A stretch of 64,000 bases of DNA from Coptis chinensis (lineage: Eukaryota; Streptophyta; Magnoliopsida; Ranunculales; Ranunculaceae): positions 106,793,001 through 106,857,000 of the forward strand of contig CM027380.1 in assembly GCA_015680905.1 (NCBI GenBank), written 5' to 3'. This document shows positions 54,836-64,000 of the stretch, piece by piece (positions within the stretch are counted from its first letter, which is position 1; the number at the start of each line of letters is the position of its first letter). Position numbers and translations under genes: made by a program. Below the pieces are notes generated by a model that saw only the letters and a program-made list of their open reading frames with translations, was not told where the DNA came from and made no database searches.

Positions 54836-56527
54836 ATGTCGGATTCCAATGACACTCGTTCGAACGAGGTTCGTGAAGTTTCCCTTGGTTGGGGAGATGA
54901 GGAGGAGACAGACGAATCAGTTGGTATGCTTGGTGAGGGTGATGGGGATGAGGGATGAAGTGAGGAAGGAAGATGCTCGATCCGCTCCGCAATGGTTGCC
55001 GACGTTAGCACTTCAGACGCCGTGAGAGGTCGCTCTTCGAAATGAAGCCGCCCGCTAGGGCTGTGGATAAACACGCTTTGAGGGCGTTTCCATATCTAAG
55101 GAAGAGATATGGTATAAACGTAGACGGTCTGGAGATCCACGAGCCTGAGCGAGGCGATTTGGTCTTTAGCGATAGGTACGTCCCACCGCACCACGGGGTG
55201 ATCGTCTGTGAGGGGCAGCTGAGGGCGCATATGACGATACCATTTTCGAAGTTGGTTTGCGAATTTTTGAACCGCCAGGCAAAGCTGTGTGCAGTTAAAT
55301 GGGTAACACGCATGGCGGTTGTTGAAGGTGTTCGACCTGTTGAACGCCAGCGGTGAATACCAGATCGAAGTCGCTGATATTATTGAGCACTTCACTTTGA
55401 AGCGATCTAGGGCATATAACTTTAAGGAGCGTGGAGGGCCTGTCGTTCGGAAGAGAAGGGAAGCTCAGAAAACAAGGGCTCGTGGTAAGGGAGCGTCCAA
55501 AGAACGTGTTATGGAGAAGCGTGGGAGTGATCTGGTGACCAGAGAGGATAGAAACCGGGGTCGTACTGGGGTGAAGCGACCCCCGAAGTCTTTGGGGCCT
55601 CAGTGCGGATCGGGATGGGTCGGGAGGATGCTCCTGTCGACGTGGAGGACGCTCCCTCCGACGCTCCGGAGTACCGACCTGCTAAGACTGCGAGGGTGGC
55701 CTAGACCGCACAGGGTGGTGAGGTGCAAATGGGTGGGAGGGCAGCTCGCAACCCGAGGTCGAGGCCGATGCCCGACTTCAGCGTTCTAGTTGAGGACGGC
55801 CCGGAGGTTGCCCCGGAGGTCGCTCGACCCCGGGTTGTTGGAGATGCCTCAGGCAAGATGAAGGGGAAGGTTGGCTCAAGAGATGCTGGTAAGGGGCCGT
55901 CCAGTACTGGCAAGGACGAGCTGGAGCGCAACCTGATGTACATTGATGAGGTAACTGGGAAGAAGCGCTATGTGAAGAGGTCGGACTGCAGCTACAAGTC
56001 CGCACCCATAGCTGCTTGCTTGTTGGAGGGGATGACGCTTGATGGTGATAGGAAGGACCTTGATGCCAAGGAGCTGGAGTCGAATCTGAGAGGGGTGGAT
56101 AAGGCGATTTGTCTGGTAAGTGGTCGCGTTGTTACTGTTTGTGCTATCACTTATTGTACACTGTTGCTTATCGTTTGTTTGTGGTACTATGTGCGAGCTG
56201 CTGCAGCTGGTTGCCGGGTATCAGAAATTGAAGACAGCTGCCTTGTTTGCTGAGATGGAGAAGTCGGAGGTCGAGTCCTTGAGGCTCGAGGTCTCCGATC
56301 TCCGAGCGATAGCTCAATCGGAGAAGGTGGAGCTGGATACTCAAGGCAATAACCGGGTTCTGTTGTCTCTGGAGAGGACGTCGGCTGTGAACGAGGCGAC
56401 TGGGCTGAGGTATGAGGTCGATGATCTGAAGAAAAAGGTTGTTGCTTTAATACGCCACTGCGACGTTGTAAAAACTACCGCGATGGAGGCGAGGGGAGGC
56501 CTATCTTGCTATCCGTCTTTGAAATAG
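54836..56527 (+). pseudogene. Antisense gene A of Tat element 2 (function unknown)
   Basis: The start MSDSNDTRSNEVREV is followed by a frame break near 54950. A folded-looking region comes next (55042-55310: ALRAFPYLRKRYGINVDGLEIHEPERGDLVF...EGQLRAHMTIPFSKLVCEFLNRQ). A frame change leads to VFDLLNASGEYQIEVADIIEHFTLKR and a basic linker, then a third frame with YIDEVTGKKRYVKRSDCSYKSAPIAACLLEGMTLDGD. A GT-AG intron (56116-56206) follows the codons for Cys-Leu. Exon 2 reads LVAGYQKLK and then a coiled coil to 56527. The first region resembles in layout the ORFs annotated in databases as gypsy-type transposon (Transposase_28-like), but that is uncertain. At least three frame breaks. Confidence 0.65.
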
Positions 56528-56857
56528 AAGAACTGGAGGCGAGATATGGCGACTACCGCCGAGGAGCCTTCAAGGACACCGCAATAGACCGGCAGTCGAT
56601 TCACTCGAGGTCGGTAGTCTTTGGTCCTCGCCGGTCTCTAGCGTCGTTCTTACTCCCCGCGGTGAGGTGGTTGCGGATTAGCCTCCTGTCGTTGGCGGTC
56701 TGGGTGGGACGTTAACTGAAGGAGTGGTGGCGTCTCCTGGTGATCCGAGTTGTTCCCAAGTGCTGGACGTCCCTCTTGTTGAAGGCTTCGATGATGTTAT
56801 TTGAGAGGTCAATGTCTGGTTTTTGTGTTTGTACGCGGCCTCTGGCCTAAAACAATA

Positions 56858-56964
56858 GAGCTGTTTTCCTGGGGTTACCTGGGCAGTTCGTCCTTTTCTT
56901 TGCCTGTCTTTATGATACTGATGTTTAGTTGGGCTGGATTTCCTGGGTAGACCCAGCAGCTCGG
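56858..56964 (+). ncRNA. Hairpin pair in 3' region of antisense gene A
   Basis: Hairpin 1 (56858-56889): outer GAGCTG/CAGTTC, bulge TTTT, inner CCTGG/CCTGG with one mismatch. Hairpin 2 (56929-56964): outer TTGGGCTG/CAGCTCGG (three G-U pairs in + strand RNA), bulge GATTTC, inner CTGGG/CCCAG, loop TAGA. The latter is the counterpart of 7658-7692 and 58709-58744, with a different but still pairing outer stem. Confidence 0.75.
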
Positions 56965-57337
56965 CTTATCCGGCGACCTGAGGCTGGACTGTGGTATTCA
57001 GTTTGCTAACTGTTTTATATTAAGGCTATATTGTTATCCTTTGTTTTTCTTCCTTGCGTACTGTATGTCTGTTTGATTTGTATGCCTTTGGGTTGGTGGA
57101 CCTGTGTCACTCTTGAACTGTTTTGCGTGTAGCCGGTGTTAGCGTCCTCTAGTTAATCAGTATTGGTACGGCTGGAGCGTCCTGTGAGCAGTGGTCACTT
57201 CCATTACAGTGCGTGCTTGGCACGTGTGCGGATATGAACGGTCTGTGAAATATGAAATGATGGTTGCCAGTTGGATTGGCGTTTGGCGTCTCGATGCCAT
57301 AATGAGTTGCCTCGGGAAGACGTTTCCCTTGCATAAA

Positions 57338-57343
57338 TATAAA
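57338..57343 (+). promoter_or_regulatory. Possible TATA box of antisense gene B
   Basis: TATAAA in GCATAAATATAAATC, 256 bases before the ATG at 57594. A potential leader intron starts at CTCAG/GTATG (57437) and may end at TTATTAG (57556). Confidence 0.5.
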
Positions 57344-57593
57344 TCGCTCGGGAGAGAGCGGCGGCATTTGGACTTCCCGCTGTCTTCGCCTCTTTTCTCC
57401 TCTGAACTTGCTTGCTTTCTTTGGTCATCTTCTCAGGTATGTTTGTTCTTTCATTTTTTTTTTGTCGTGATGTTGGATGCTATCTCTCCCTCATTGGCTT
57501 TGTTTTGTTCCTTGTGCTTTAGCTTTTCCTATGGCTCGGTGTTATGGTTTTATTAGGGGAGAAGGCAGTCTACGAGAGAGCTCTCCTCTACTG

Positions 57594-58518
57594 ATGGAGG
57601 AAATGGAGTTTCATCCTCATGTGCACGAGGACCGTGGCAAGAGGAAGGCGGTAGCGTCGGGTCCAAAAACTAAACGGCCCCGGAGGTCGTGGCGCCCTAC
57701 TGGAGGTATTGTGATCAGGTCGCCCCACCGGGAGGACGGCGTCCCTCGGCCGCCGAACGGATGGACGACCTGGAGCAGGGGGGCCACGTCGCTAGTGGGA
57801 GCTCGCACCCTCGCGTTGGGGACGTGGAGAGTGAGTTCTTCTACGTCGGGAAGACGGGGAAGAGGCGTGCTGTAAAGCGCTCCGACTGCAGCTTCCACTC
57901 TGCGCCCATAGCGACTAGTCTTCTGAGGGGTATCGTGCTGGACGGGAACAAAGCTGAGGTCGAGGATGAAGATATGGATACGCTCCTGGGGACCATGGAC
58001 ATGGCGAGCTGTTTGGTGAGTACGTTGTTTGTTAATTTTTCACTCGTCCGCTTTGATTGATTTTCATTGTCCTTCCGTACTTGTAGTTTCTTGCTGGTTA
58101 TGATAAGTTGAAGAGTGTTGTGCAACGCCTCGATCATCGATATCGATGTCCGAAGTCGAAATGGATGTCTCGAGGCTGCTTTCGGGTAGCTGACAAGAAA
58201 AGGCTGGAGACTATGTCGGCTAGATGTCGTGCTGTTGCTGATGAAAATGCGAAACTTGCTGCGTCGATGGCTGATCTGCAAGTGGAGATCGCGGAAGTCA
58301 CCGAGTACGCGAAGCAATGCCAGAGGGTTGCCCGTAAGGCTCAGAACGCGTATACCACTGCCTGTAGTGAGTACGCCAAGCTGGACGAGAAATACTGTCA
58401 GCTAAAGAAGGCAGATGGGGCTCGAGAGGCCGGTATGCGTGTTGCTCTGCGAGCTGCCAGGCATGTTCCCTCAACCAGCACTGTTCCTGAGGATAAACAT
58501 GTGGTCGCTGCTCCGTGA
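57594..58518 (+). pseudogene. Antisense gene B of Tat element 2 (function unknown)
   Basis: This is the closest relative of the gene in element 1. MEEMEFHPHVHEDRGKRKAV is followed by a basic stretch, one frameshift near 57740, and then ESEFFYVGKTGKRRAVKRSDCSF with LLRGIVLDGNKAE. A GT-AG intron (58016-58086) falls after Cys-Leu. Exon 2 begins FLAGYDKLK and carries a coiled coil (RAVADENAKLAASMADLQVEIAEV) to the stop at 58518. Apart from the frameshift it is open. The position of the intron, the core motif and the coiled coil are shared with the other two genes. Confidence 0.7.
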
Positions 58519-58602
58519 TGCTGATTCTGTCTACTGGTGAGAATTTGTTTTGTGTTTGATACGAACGTGTGTCTTCTTTGCCCCTACGAGGGTTAAACAC
58601 TA

Positions 58603-58744
58603 GAGCTGCGTTTTCGGGCTTGCCCGAGCAGTTCGCTTCTTTTGAATTTGGAGAACTGGCTTCTACGAAAGTGGCAGTTCGTTAACTTTGGTTTTTGTAA
58701 TTTGGTAGCCGACCTGGATTTTCTGGGTAGACCCAGCAGGTCGG
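58603..58744 (+). ncRNA. Hairpin triplet in 3' region of antisense gene B
   Basis: (i) 58603-58634: outer GAGCTGC/GCAGTTC (one G-U), bulge GTTT, inner TCGGG/CCCGA, loop CTTG. (ii) 58653-58680: outer GAACTG/CAGTTC, bulge GCTT, inner CTAC/GTGG (one U-G), loop GAAA (GNRA). (iii) 58709-58744: outer CCGACCTG/CAGGTCGG, bulge GATTTT, inner CTGGG/CCCAG, loop TAGA. Order and shape repeat those of the other two genes. Confidence 0.8.
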
Positions 58745-58989
58745 TGCTCTAGAGCTGATTTCACTGGATCCGAAATGTGTGCTCCTTTTGGTGAGCACTT
58801 GATTAATGTTATATACTTTTTGGTCTGATTTGTTCATGGCTTTGATTCTGTTTATGGATTTTGCTTCTGAGACGTATTCTCGTTACATGTTAAGCCGCTA
58901 TGATAATGCGCGGGAACGCGATATGTAAGTGTTTGATCTTTTAGGACGAAAGGGGACCGTGCCCCTGCGAGTTCGTGGGTTATGGTGCT

Positions 58990-59800
58990 CACTGGGAGCG
59001 TTCTTCGTTGGTTAACCCTAGGAGTATCGGTCCTCGTCTAGTGAGGATGAAAGAGGCTATGAGCCTGTAAGCTCCTTAGAACGTCCTGCTCGTATGAGAG
59101 TTTGTTTTAGTCGCTGAGGGCGTAATGCTCCTGAGAGCGTTCTCGCTTAGTTGATCCTAAAAGTGTAGGTCCCCAACTTAGCGAGACTCGGAGAGGCGAT
59201 GAGCCTGTAAGCTCCTGAGAGCGTCCTGCTCGCATGAGAGCGTGTTTAGCCCCTGAGGGCATTCTGCTCCTGAGAGCGTTCTCGCTGAGTTGATCCTAGA
59301 AGTATAGGTCTTCAACTTAGCGAGACTCGGAGAGGCGATAAGCCTGTAAGCTCCTGAGAGCGTCCTGCTCACATGAGAGCGTGTTTAGCCCCCGAGGCGC
59401 TACGCTCCCGAGCGTTCTCGCTGAGTTGATCCTAGAAGTATAGGTCCTCAACTTAGCGAGACTTGGAGAGGCGATAAGCCTGTAAGCTCCTGAGGCGCCC
59501 CCGCCGCATGAGGCGTGTTTTAGCCCCCGAGGGCGTTACGCCTCTGAGCGTTCTCGCCGAAGTTGATCCTAGAAGTATAGGTCCTCAACTTAGCGAGACT
59601 CGGAGAGGCGATAAGCCTGTAAGCTCCTGAGAGCGTCCTGCTCGCATGAGAGCGTGTTTAGCCCCTGAGGGCGTTCTGCTCCTGAGAGCGTTCTCGCTGA
59701 GTTGATCCTAGAAGTATAGGTCCTCAACTTAGCGAGACTCGGAGAGGCGATAAGCCTGTAAGCTCCTGAGAGCGTCCTGCTCGCATGAGAGCGTGTTTCG
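58990..59800. repeat. 138-bp tandem repeat array, about six units
   Basis: Unit starts (GTTCTCGCT) lie at about 59139, 59278, 59414, 59550 and 59690, at spacings of 139, 136, 136 and 140 bases, preceded by a diverged unit from about 58998. Each unit carries a foldback GCTGAGTTGA...TCAACTTAGC (10 pairs, one G-U) with inner CCTA/TAGG. It also holds GAGAGCGT and GCTC words. It is related to the array at 7900-8345 in element 1. Confidence 0.92.
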
Positions 59801-59931
59801 GTATGGAGCTTGCTGTGTGAGAGGTATGGTTTGGAGATGTGAGTAGATCCGCCATTTATGATAACAATCTTGAGTTTCTTTCATATGAACTTTGTAGTGC
59901 CTGGGAGCAGGAATTACAATGCGTAATACAA

Positions 59932-61332
59932 CTATTGGTAAAATTGCTTTAGCAAGTATGTGTTCCATGGTCGTGGCAGCAACTTTCCTTCTTGGGTTTT
60001 AATCCAATACGCGCCGTTGCCAACGACGCGTTCCACTATGTAAGGGCCTTCCCACGTTGGTGCTAGCTTAGCGTCATCTTGAGTTTTCTTCAAAACGAGA
60101 TCCCCCGGTTGAAAAGACCGTGGATGTACTCGTTTGTTGTAAGATCTCTTAAGGACCTGTTGGTAGGCTGCCACCCTGATGGCTGCTAGGTCGCGCCGTT
60201 CCTCGAGGAGGTCGATCTCTCGAGCTAGAACTGAGTCATTAAAGCCTGATTCGACAAGTTTAGATCGGGTTGTCGTGATTGTCAGCTCGGTGGGGATGAC
60301 GGCTTCTGTGCCATAGCACAGGGAAAATGGTGACTCGCCGGTGCTTGAGCGAGCTGTAGTGCGATGAGCCCATAGTATGTTCTCCAGCTGATTTGGCCAC
60401 TGGCTCTTGTTCTTTTCAATTTTCTTCTTCAAATTCTCCAGAATGGCTTTGTTGCTGGCCTCTGCTTGTCCATTGCTTTGAGCGTACTGTGGTGTGGAGA
60501 ATGCATGAACGATCTTCCATTTGGCCAGAAACTCTTTGACTGTTTTTCCCTTGAACTGGGAGCCATTGTCCATCACCAGTGTATGTGGTAAGCCAAACCG
60601 GGTGATGATATGAGTCCAAATGAAATTTCTGACGTGTGATTCTTTGACGTGTGCTAATGGAATTGCTTCAACCCACTTAGTGAAGTAGTCTGTGGCAGCA
60701 AGGACGAAGCGGAAGCCGGTGCTCTTCTGAGGGACGAATGGTCCCATAATGTCCATGCCCCACATGTGGAACGGCCAAGGGCTCGCGATGTTGATCAATT
60801 CAAGCGAAATGGGTCAGATGATGTTGTTGTGACCAAATGTTTGGCATTTGACACATTTGAGGACATACGCTTTAGCATCAATCTGCATACGAGGCCAGAA
60901 GTACCCTTGGGAGATCGCTTTGTGGGCTAGTGATCGACCTCCAGCATGGTTGCCGCACTCTCCTTCATGAATTTCAGCAAAAATTAGCTGGCCTTGCTCT
61001 GGACTGATACATCTCAGATGAGGTCCCCCTGCGGATTTGCGGAATAATCTGCCGTTCACCAAACAATAGCTACGTGCTTGGTGTGGAACCTTCTTGGCTT
61101 TGGTGCGCTCCTCTGGGAGTGTGCCGTACTGGATGTACTGTATAATAGGCTGCATCCAGGATTGACTCGTCTGATCTTCAGAGAGTGGGAACAGGTCGCT
61201 AATTATCAAAACTTGGTCCGCTTGGTAAGCTGGTCTATCGACTACTTCGATAATCAGTTGTCTAGGGACACAGTTCGGTGTCTGAGTGGCTAAGTATGCC
61301 AAGCTATCTGCGTGACGGTTCTCGTCACGCAA
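59932..61332 (-). pseudogene. Integrase of Tat element 2, catalytic residues present
   Basis: The frame 60798-59932 (288 residues) holds MWGMDIMGPFVPQKS, ATDYFTKWVEAIP (first Asp), VMDNGSQFKG (second Asp), SNGQAEASNK (Glu) and the C-terminal block DLVLKKTQDDAKLAPTWEGPY. The frame 61332-60814 holds the HHCC region HEGECGNHAGG...CVKCQTFG, joined upstream to the end of the second RNase H. A frame change or stop near 60810 separates the two. This is the better preserved of the two Tat integrases. Confidence 0.9.
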
Positions 61333-61740
61333 AAAATGGTGTATCGTTGTTCGCTAAATGGCCGGAAGCAAATTGTTAACAACTTGAAGGTATTTGGAGA
61401 GGTTACCTTCACCGGTAGTGTACTCTTTTTGCAACCCGGGCGAATCCACGATTCGCGAGTCACTAAAGATTTGGATCTCCTTTACTCCGAGCTGGATCGC
61501 CGCGCGCATTCCCATTATTAGTGCTTCGTACTCTGCTTCGTTGTTGGACGTTGCGAAGTCTATACGAACTGCCTTCTCTACCATAGCTCCCTCGGGGGAG
61601 ACTAAAACGATTCCCATACCACTTGCCTCGGGGTTCTTTGAACCATCGACGTAGAGACCGGATTGTTTTGCGTGCTTTTCGCTTTCTTGGGTCGCGACCT
61701 GCTTTCAGACCTCCCAATTAGGGTCGCCGACCGGAAATCT
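61333..61740 (-). pseudogene. Second RNase H of Tat element 2
   Basis: GLYVDGSKNPEASGMG (first Asp, near 61650) leads to VLVSPEGAMVEKAVRIDFATSNNEAEYEALIMGM (Glu) and QIFSDSRIVDSPG (Asp). After a frame change comes RDENRHADSLAYLAT (last Asp, at the start of the next frame). As in element 1 it lies between RT-RNase H and integrase. Confidence 0.85.
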
Positions 61741-63000
61741 GCTAGGAAGTCCGCGAACGACTGAGCCTTCCGCGATATCGCGGGGGACGAGTCCATGTGG
61801 TGTTCGCCAACTCTTCGCCCATATTGCCATCCTAGTAGTCTTGTTTTCTTTGTGAAGAATCATCTTCAAAGGGAGATCGCTAAGTACTTTGATTGGATGA
61901 GCCTGGAAATACGGTCTGAATTTTCTTGCCGAGTATAACAAAGCAAGGACCGCTCTTTCTATGTAAGAGTAGTTCTTCTCGGCTGGAGTGAGTGTCTTGC
62001 TTGTGAAGTAGATCGGCTTTTCTGAATTGTGCTCGTCCTTGAATAGGACCGAACTGATGGCGAAAATCGGATACCGCCAGATAGAGCCCCAGAGTTTCTC
62101 CGTCTGTTGGTTTGGCTAGGACGGGAGGTGTTGTGAGGTACTCCTTAAGGGTGGCGAATGCTTGGTGGCATTGATCGTTCCATGAGAATTGCTCGCCTTT
62201 CTTTAGTATCTGTAAGAACGGTCGGCATTTGTCTGATGCTCTGGATATGAATCGGTTGAGTGCAGCGACCATACCTGACAACTTTTGTATCTGTTTCTTT
62301 GTTTGCGGGTCGGGCATGTCGATGAACGCCCGAATTTGGTCTGGATTTGCTTCGATGCCTCGTTGCGAGACCTGATATCCGAGAAATTTTCCGGAGGACG
62401 CTCCAAAAGACACTTCTCTGGGTTCAGCTTCATTCCGGTTAAAAATCGTCGTAATCTGGAGAACGCTTGCTCGAGGTGAGTGAGGTGGTCAGCTGCTTTT
62501 TTGCTTTTGACAACCATATCGTCTATGTAGACCTCCATGGTATCGCCTAACATGTCCTGGAACATGTTAGTTACTAGCCGCTGATAGGTTGCTCTTGCGT
62601 TCTTTAGTCCGAACGGGAGAACGTTGTAACAATAAATTCCTTGCTCAGTGATGAACGATGTCTTCTCCTGATCTTCTTCACTAGTGGTATCCGATTGTAC
62701 CCACTATCTGGCGTCCATGAATGATAGCAGCTTCGTGCACACAAGTCTGGTCGACTAGTTGGTCGATTCTTGGTAGGGGGAAGCTGTCTTTTGGAGTTTC
62801 TTGATTGACGTTGGTGAAGTCGACGCACAAACGGACTGTGCCATTCTTTTTCGGGACTGCCACTATGTTGGCGACCCACTCTGGGTAGTCGACCTTCCGG
62901 ATGAAACCTACTTGTTTGAGCTTCTCTACCTCGTCGTTGATTGCTTTTTGAAAGCGTAATGACAATCGCCTAGGATCTTTGTCGAACCGGTTTGGCACCG
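61741..63000 (-). pseudogene. Reverse transcriptase and RNase H of Tat element 2
   Basis: The upstream frame (62998-62681) reads EVEKLKQVGFIRKVDYPEWVANIVAVPKKNGTVRLCVDFTN. The middle (62565-62203) has the catalytic MEVYIDDMVVKSKK. The last (62413-61880) has GKFLGYQVSQRGIEAN and the RNase H entry. The rest of RNase H and connection (HPIKVLSDLPLKMILHKENKT) lies at 61941-61705. Frame changes separate the pieces. Confidence 0.88.
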
Positions 63001-64000
63001 TGGTTGACGTTTAACCCGATGGCATGCAACACTAGGGTCTATACCGGGCACATCGATATCGACCACCAGCGAACACATCTTTATTCATGGACAGAAAATT
63101 TACAAGTTGAGCCTTAAGTGTGGGGTCGAGGTTGGCTCCCACATAGACGAAGTTTAGAATTCGCCTTCGGTTCCCAGGTTCACTTGTTGCTTGTCTTGAG
63201 TCGGTGCTTGGCTCTGTGCGTTCTGGGCGCTCTCTGGAGGATTGTTCTTTGCGACTCTCTGCTTGGTGGCTACCGGTAGTAGAGTAGTCGAGGAACTGGG
63301 GCGTCCTCGTGGTTCACGACAACGAGGTCCGGCGATGGCTGTTGGCGTGACAACAAACTCTGGGGTAGTTCCCCGCCATTCTTCTCGGTTGGGGGGAGGT
63401 GGTGGTGGTATCACGAGACTTTGCTTGTTCGTGATGCTTTCCAATGGGGCGACCTCCAGGATTTGTACTGTTGGTACGCCTGCTGCTTTGGTAGTGGTCG
63501 AGATCGGGGCTGGTGAGTGGAAACTCTTGTTGGAGCCCCCAAATTACTCGCTTTTGTTCTTGTTAGCTCTCACCTCAGCCACTAAATCTTTGGCCATTGT
63601 ATAGCTGGTAGGTTCGTTGCTGACGGAGATGGGAGGTTCCGTGGTCTTGTTTGCTGCGATGATCTGGTTACAATGATGGGCCTCGAGCTGGTTGCTTCGA
63701 AGTTCCATCATTCCCCTTGGGCCAGGAAAACGGATGACTTGGTGCAACGCGACGGGGCGGGCGACGATCGATGTATCCACCGTCGTCCTAGAATGGCGTT
63801 GTAGGACGACTTGGTATCTAGGACGCTGAAGCGCGTGTTGAAGCTGACTTTGTCTTCCCGGGATCCCACCGACCGGAAGATGATGTCTCCTATTGGATCG
63901 GCTCTGGAGCCGTTGAATCCGAAGAGGGGTGCAATGGGGTCTATGAAGACCGACTTTGGTAAGTTCATCTCTTGGATCGTGTGGTAGAACAAAATATCGC
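63001..64000 (-). pseudogene. Protease region of Tat element 2, running off the window
   Basis: Frames 63992-63708 and 63780-63544 match the protease of element 1 (FYHTIQEMNLPKSVFIDPIAP, LFGFNGSRADPIG, YNAILGRRWIH). The active-site Asp lies just beyond the edge. 63444-63154 is the low-complexity linker (PPPPPPN, TKQRVAKNNPPES). Gag, primer-binding site and 5' LTR are off-window. Confidence 0.8.

Noticed and set aside
59178..59968. Minus-strand open frames across the 138-bp repeat array
   Set aside because: They arise from the repeat periodicity and show no protein-like conservation.

Overview
This window is repeat-rich nuclear DNA from a eudicot plant. The evidence is several lineages of plant LTR retrotransposons, two RNase H-bearing plant LINEs, plant MITEs, spliced exon fragments of plant-type genes, and two Kunitz-inhibitor (miraculin-like) genes with TATA boxes. 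There is no bacterial-style operon structure, tRNA, rRNA or CRISPR array. Only one host gene looks intact, the Kunitz inhibitor at 46572-47180. A second Kunitz gene at 40657-41247 is open except for one in-frame stop.

Layout. 1-5530 is a Ty1/copia (Tnt1-like) element on the + strand, with its left LTR cut by the window edge and its coding region broken by many frameshifts. 5531-6470 is unassigned LTR-like repeat. 6475-14715 is a Ty3/gypsy element of the Tat type on the - strand (element 1): 5' LTR at 14157-14715, then gag, protease, RT-RNase H, a second RNase H and integrase. Beyond its pol, on the opposite (+) strand, lies a spliced antisense gene. Element 1 abuts a fragment of a PPR gene (14719-14990). 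15489-17084 holds nested and inverted MITEs. 19233-21830 is a 5'-truncated LINE (-). 22555-23655 is a broken transposon-type ORF (-). 24552-32867 is an Athila-type Ty3/gypsy element (-) interrupted by a 482-bp solo LTR with a 5-bp target duplication. 32874-33580 is an array of palindromic words. 34470-39577 carries exon fragments of at least two unrelated genes and a Helitron-like 3' terminus at 39548-39577. 40593-47246 is the Kunitz locus, split by a second LINE (42190-45389, +). 47260-51975 is AT-rich with a hAT-like MITE and several tandem duplications. 51981-53806 is a small non-autonomous LTR element whose right LTR is interrupted at base 53806 by a second Tat-type element (element 2, 53807 to beyond 64000, -).

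The most interesting feature is shared by the two Tat elements. Between their 3' LTR and pol they carry one (element 1) or two (element 2) genes on the strand opposite pol. All three have the same two-exon plan with a short GT-AG intron at the same codon, a shared FFYVGKTGK / KRSDCS core (variant YIDEVTGK in one copy), and a coiled-coil second exon. Downstream of each stop lies a set of bulged hairpins whose stems covary between copies. The G-U pairs make sense only in RNA read on the antisense gene's own strand. I know of no described function for this transcript or its hairpins. Between hairpins and pol lie hypervariable tandem repeats, themselves able to fold.

Limits: all calls come from reading the sequence. 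No database search, alignment program or folding program was run. Identity estimates are by eye, and most transposon genes are degenerate.
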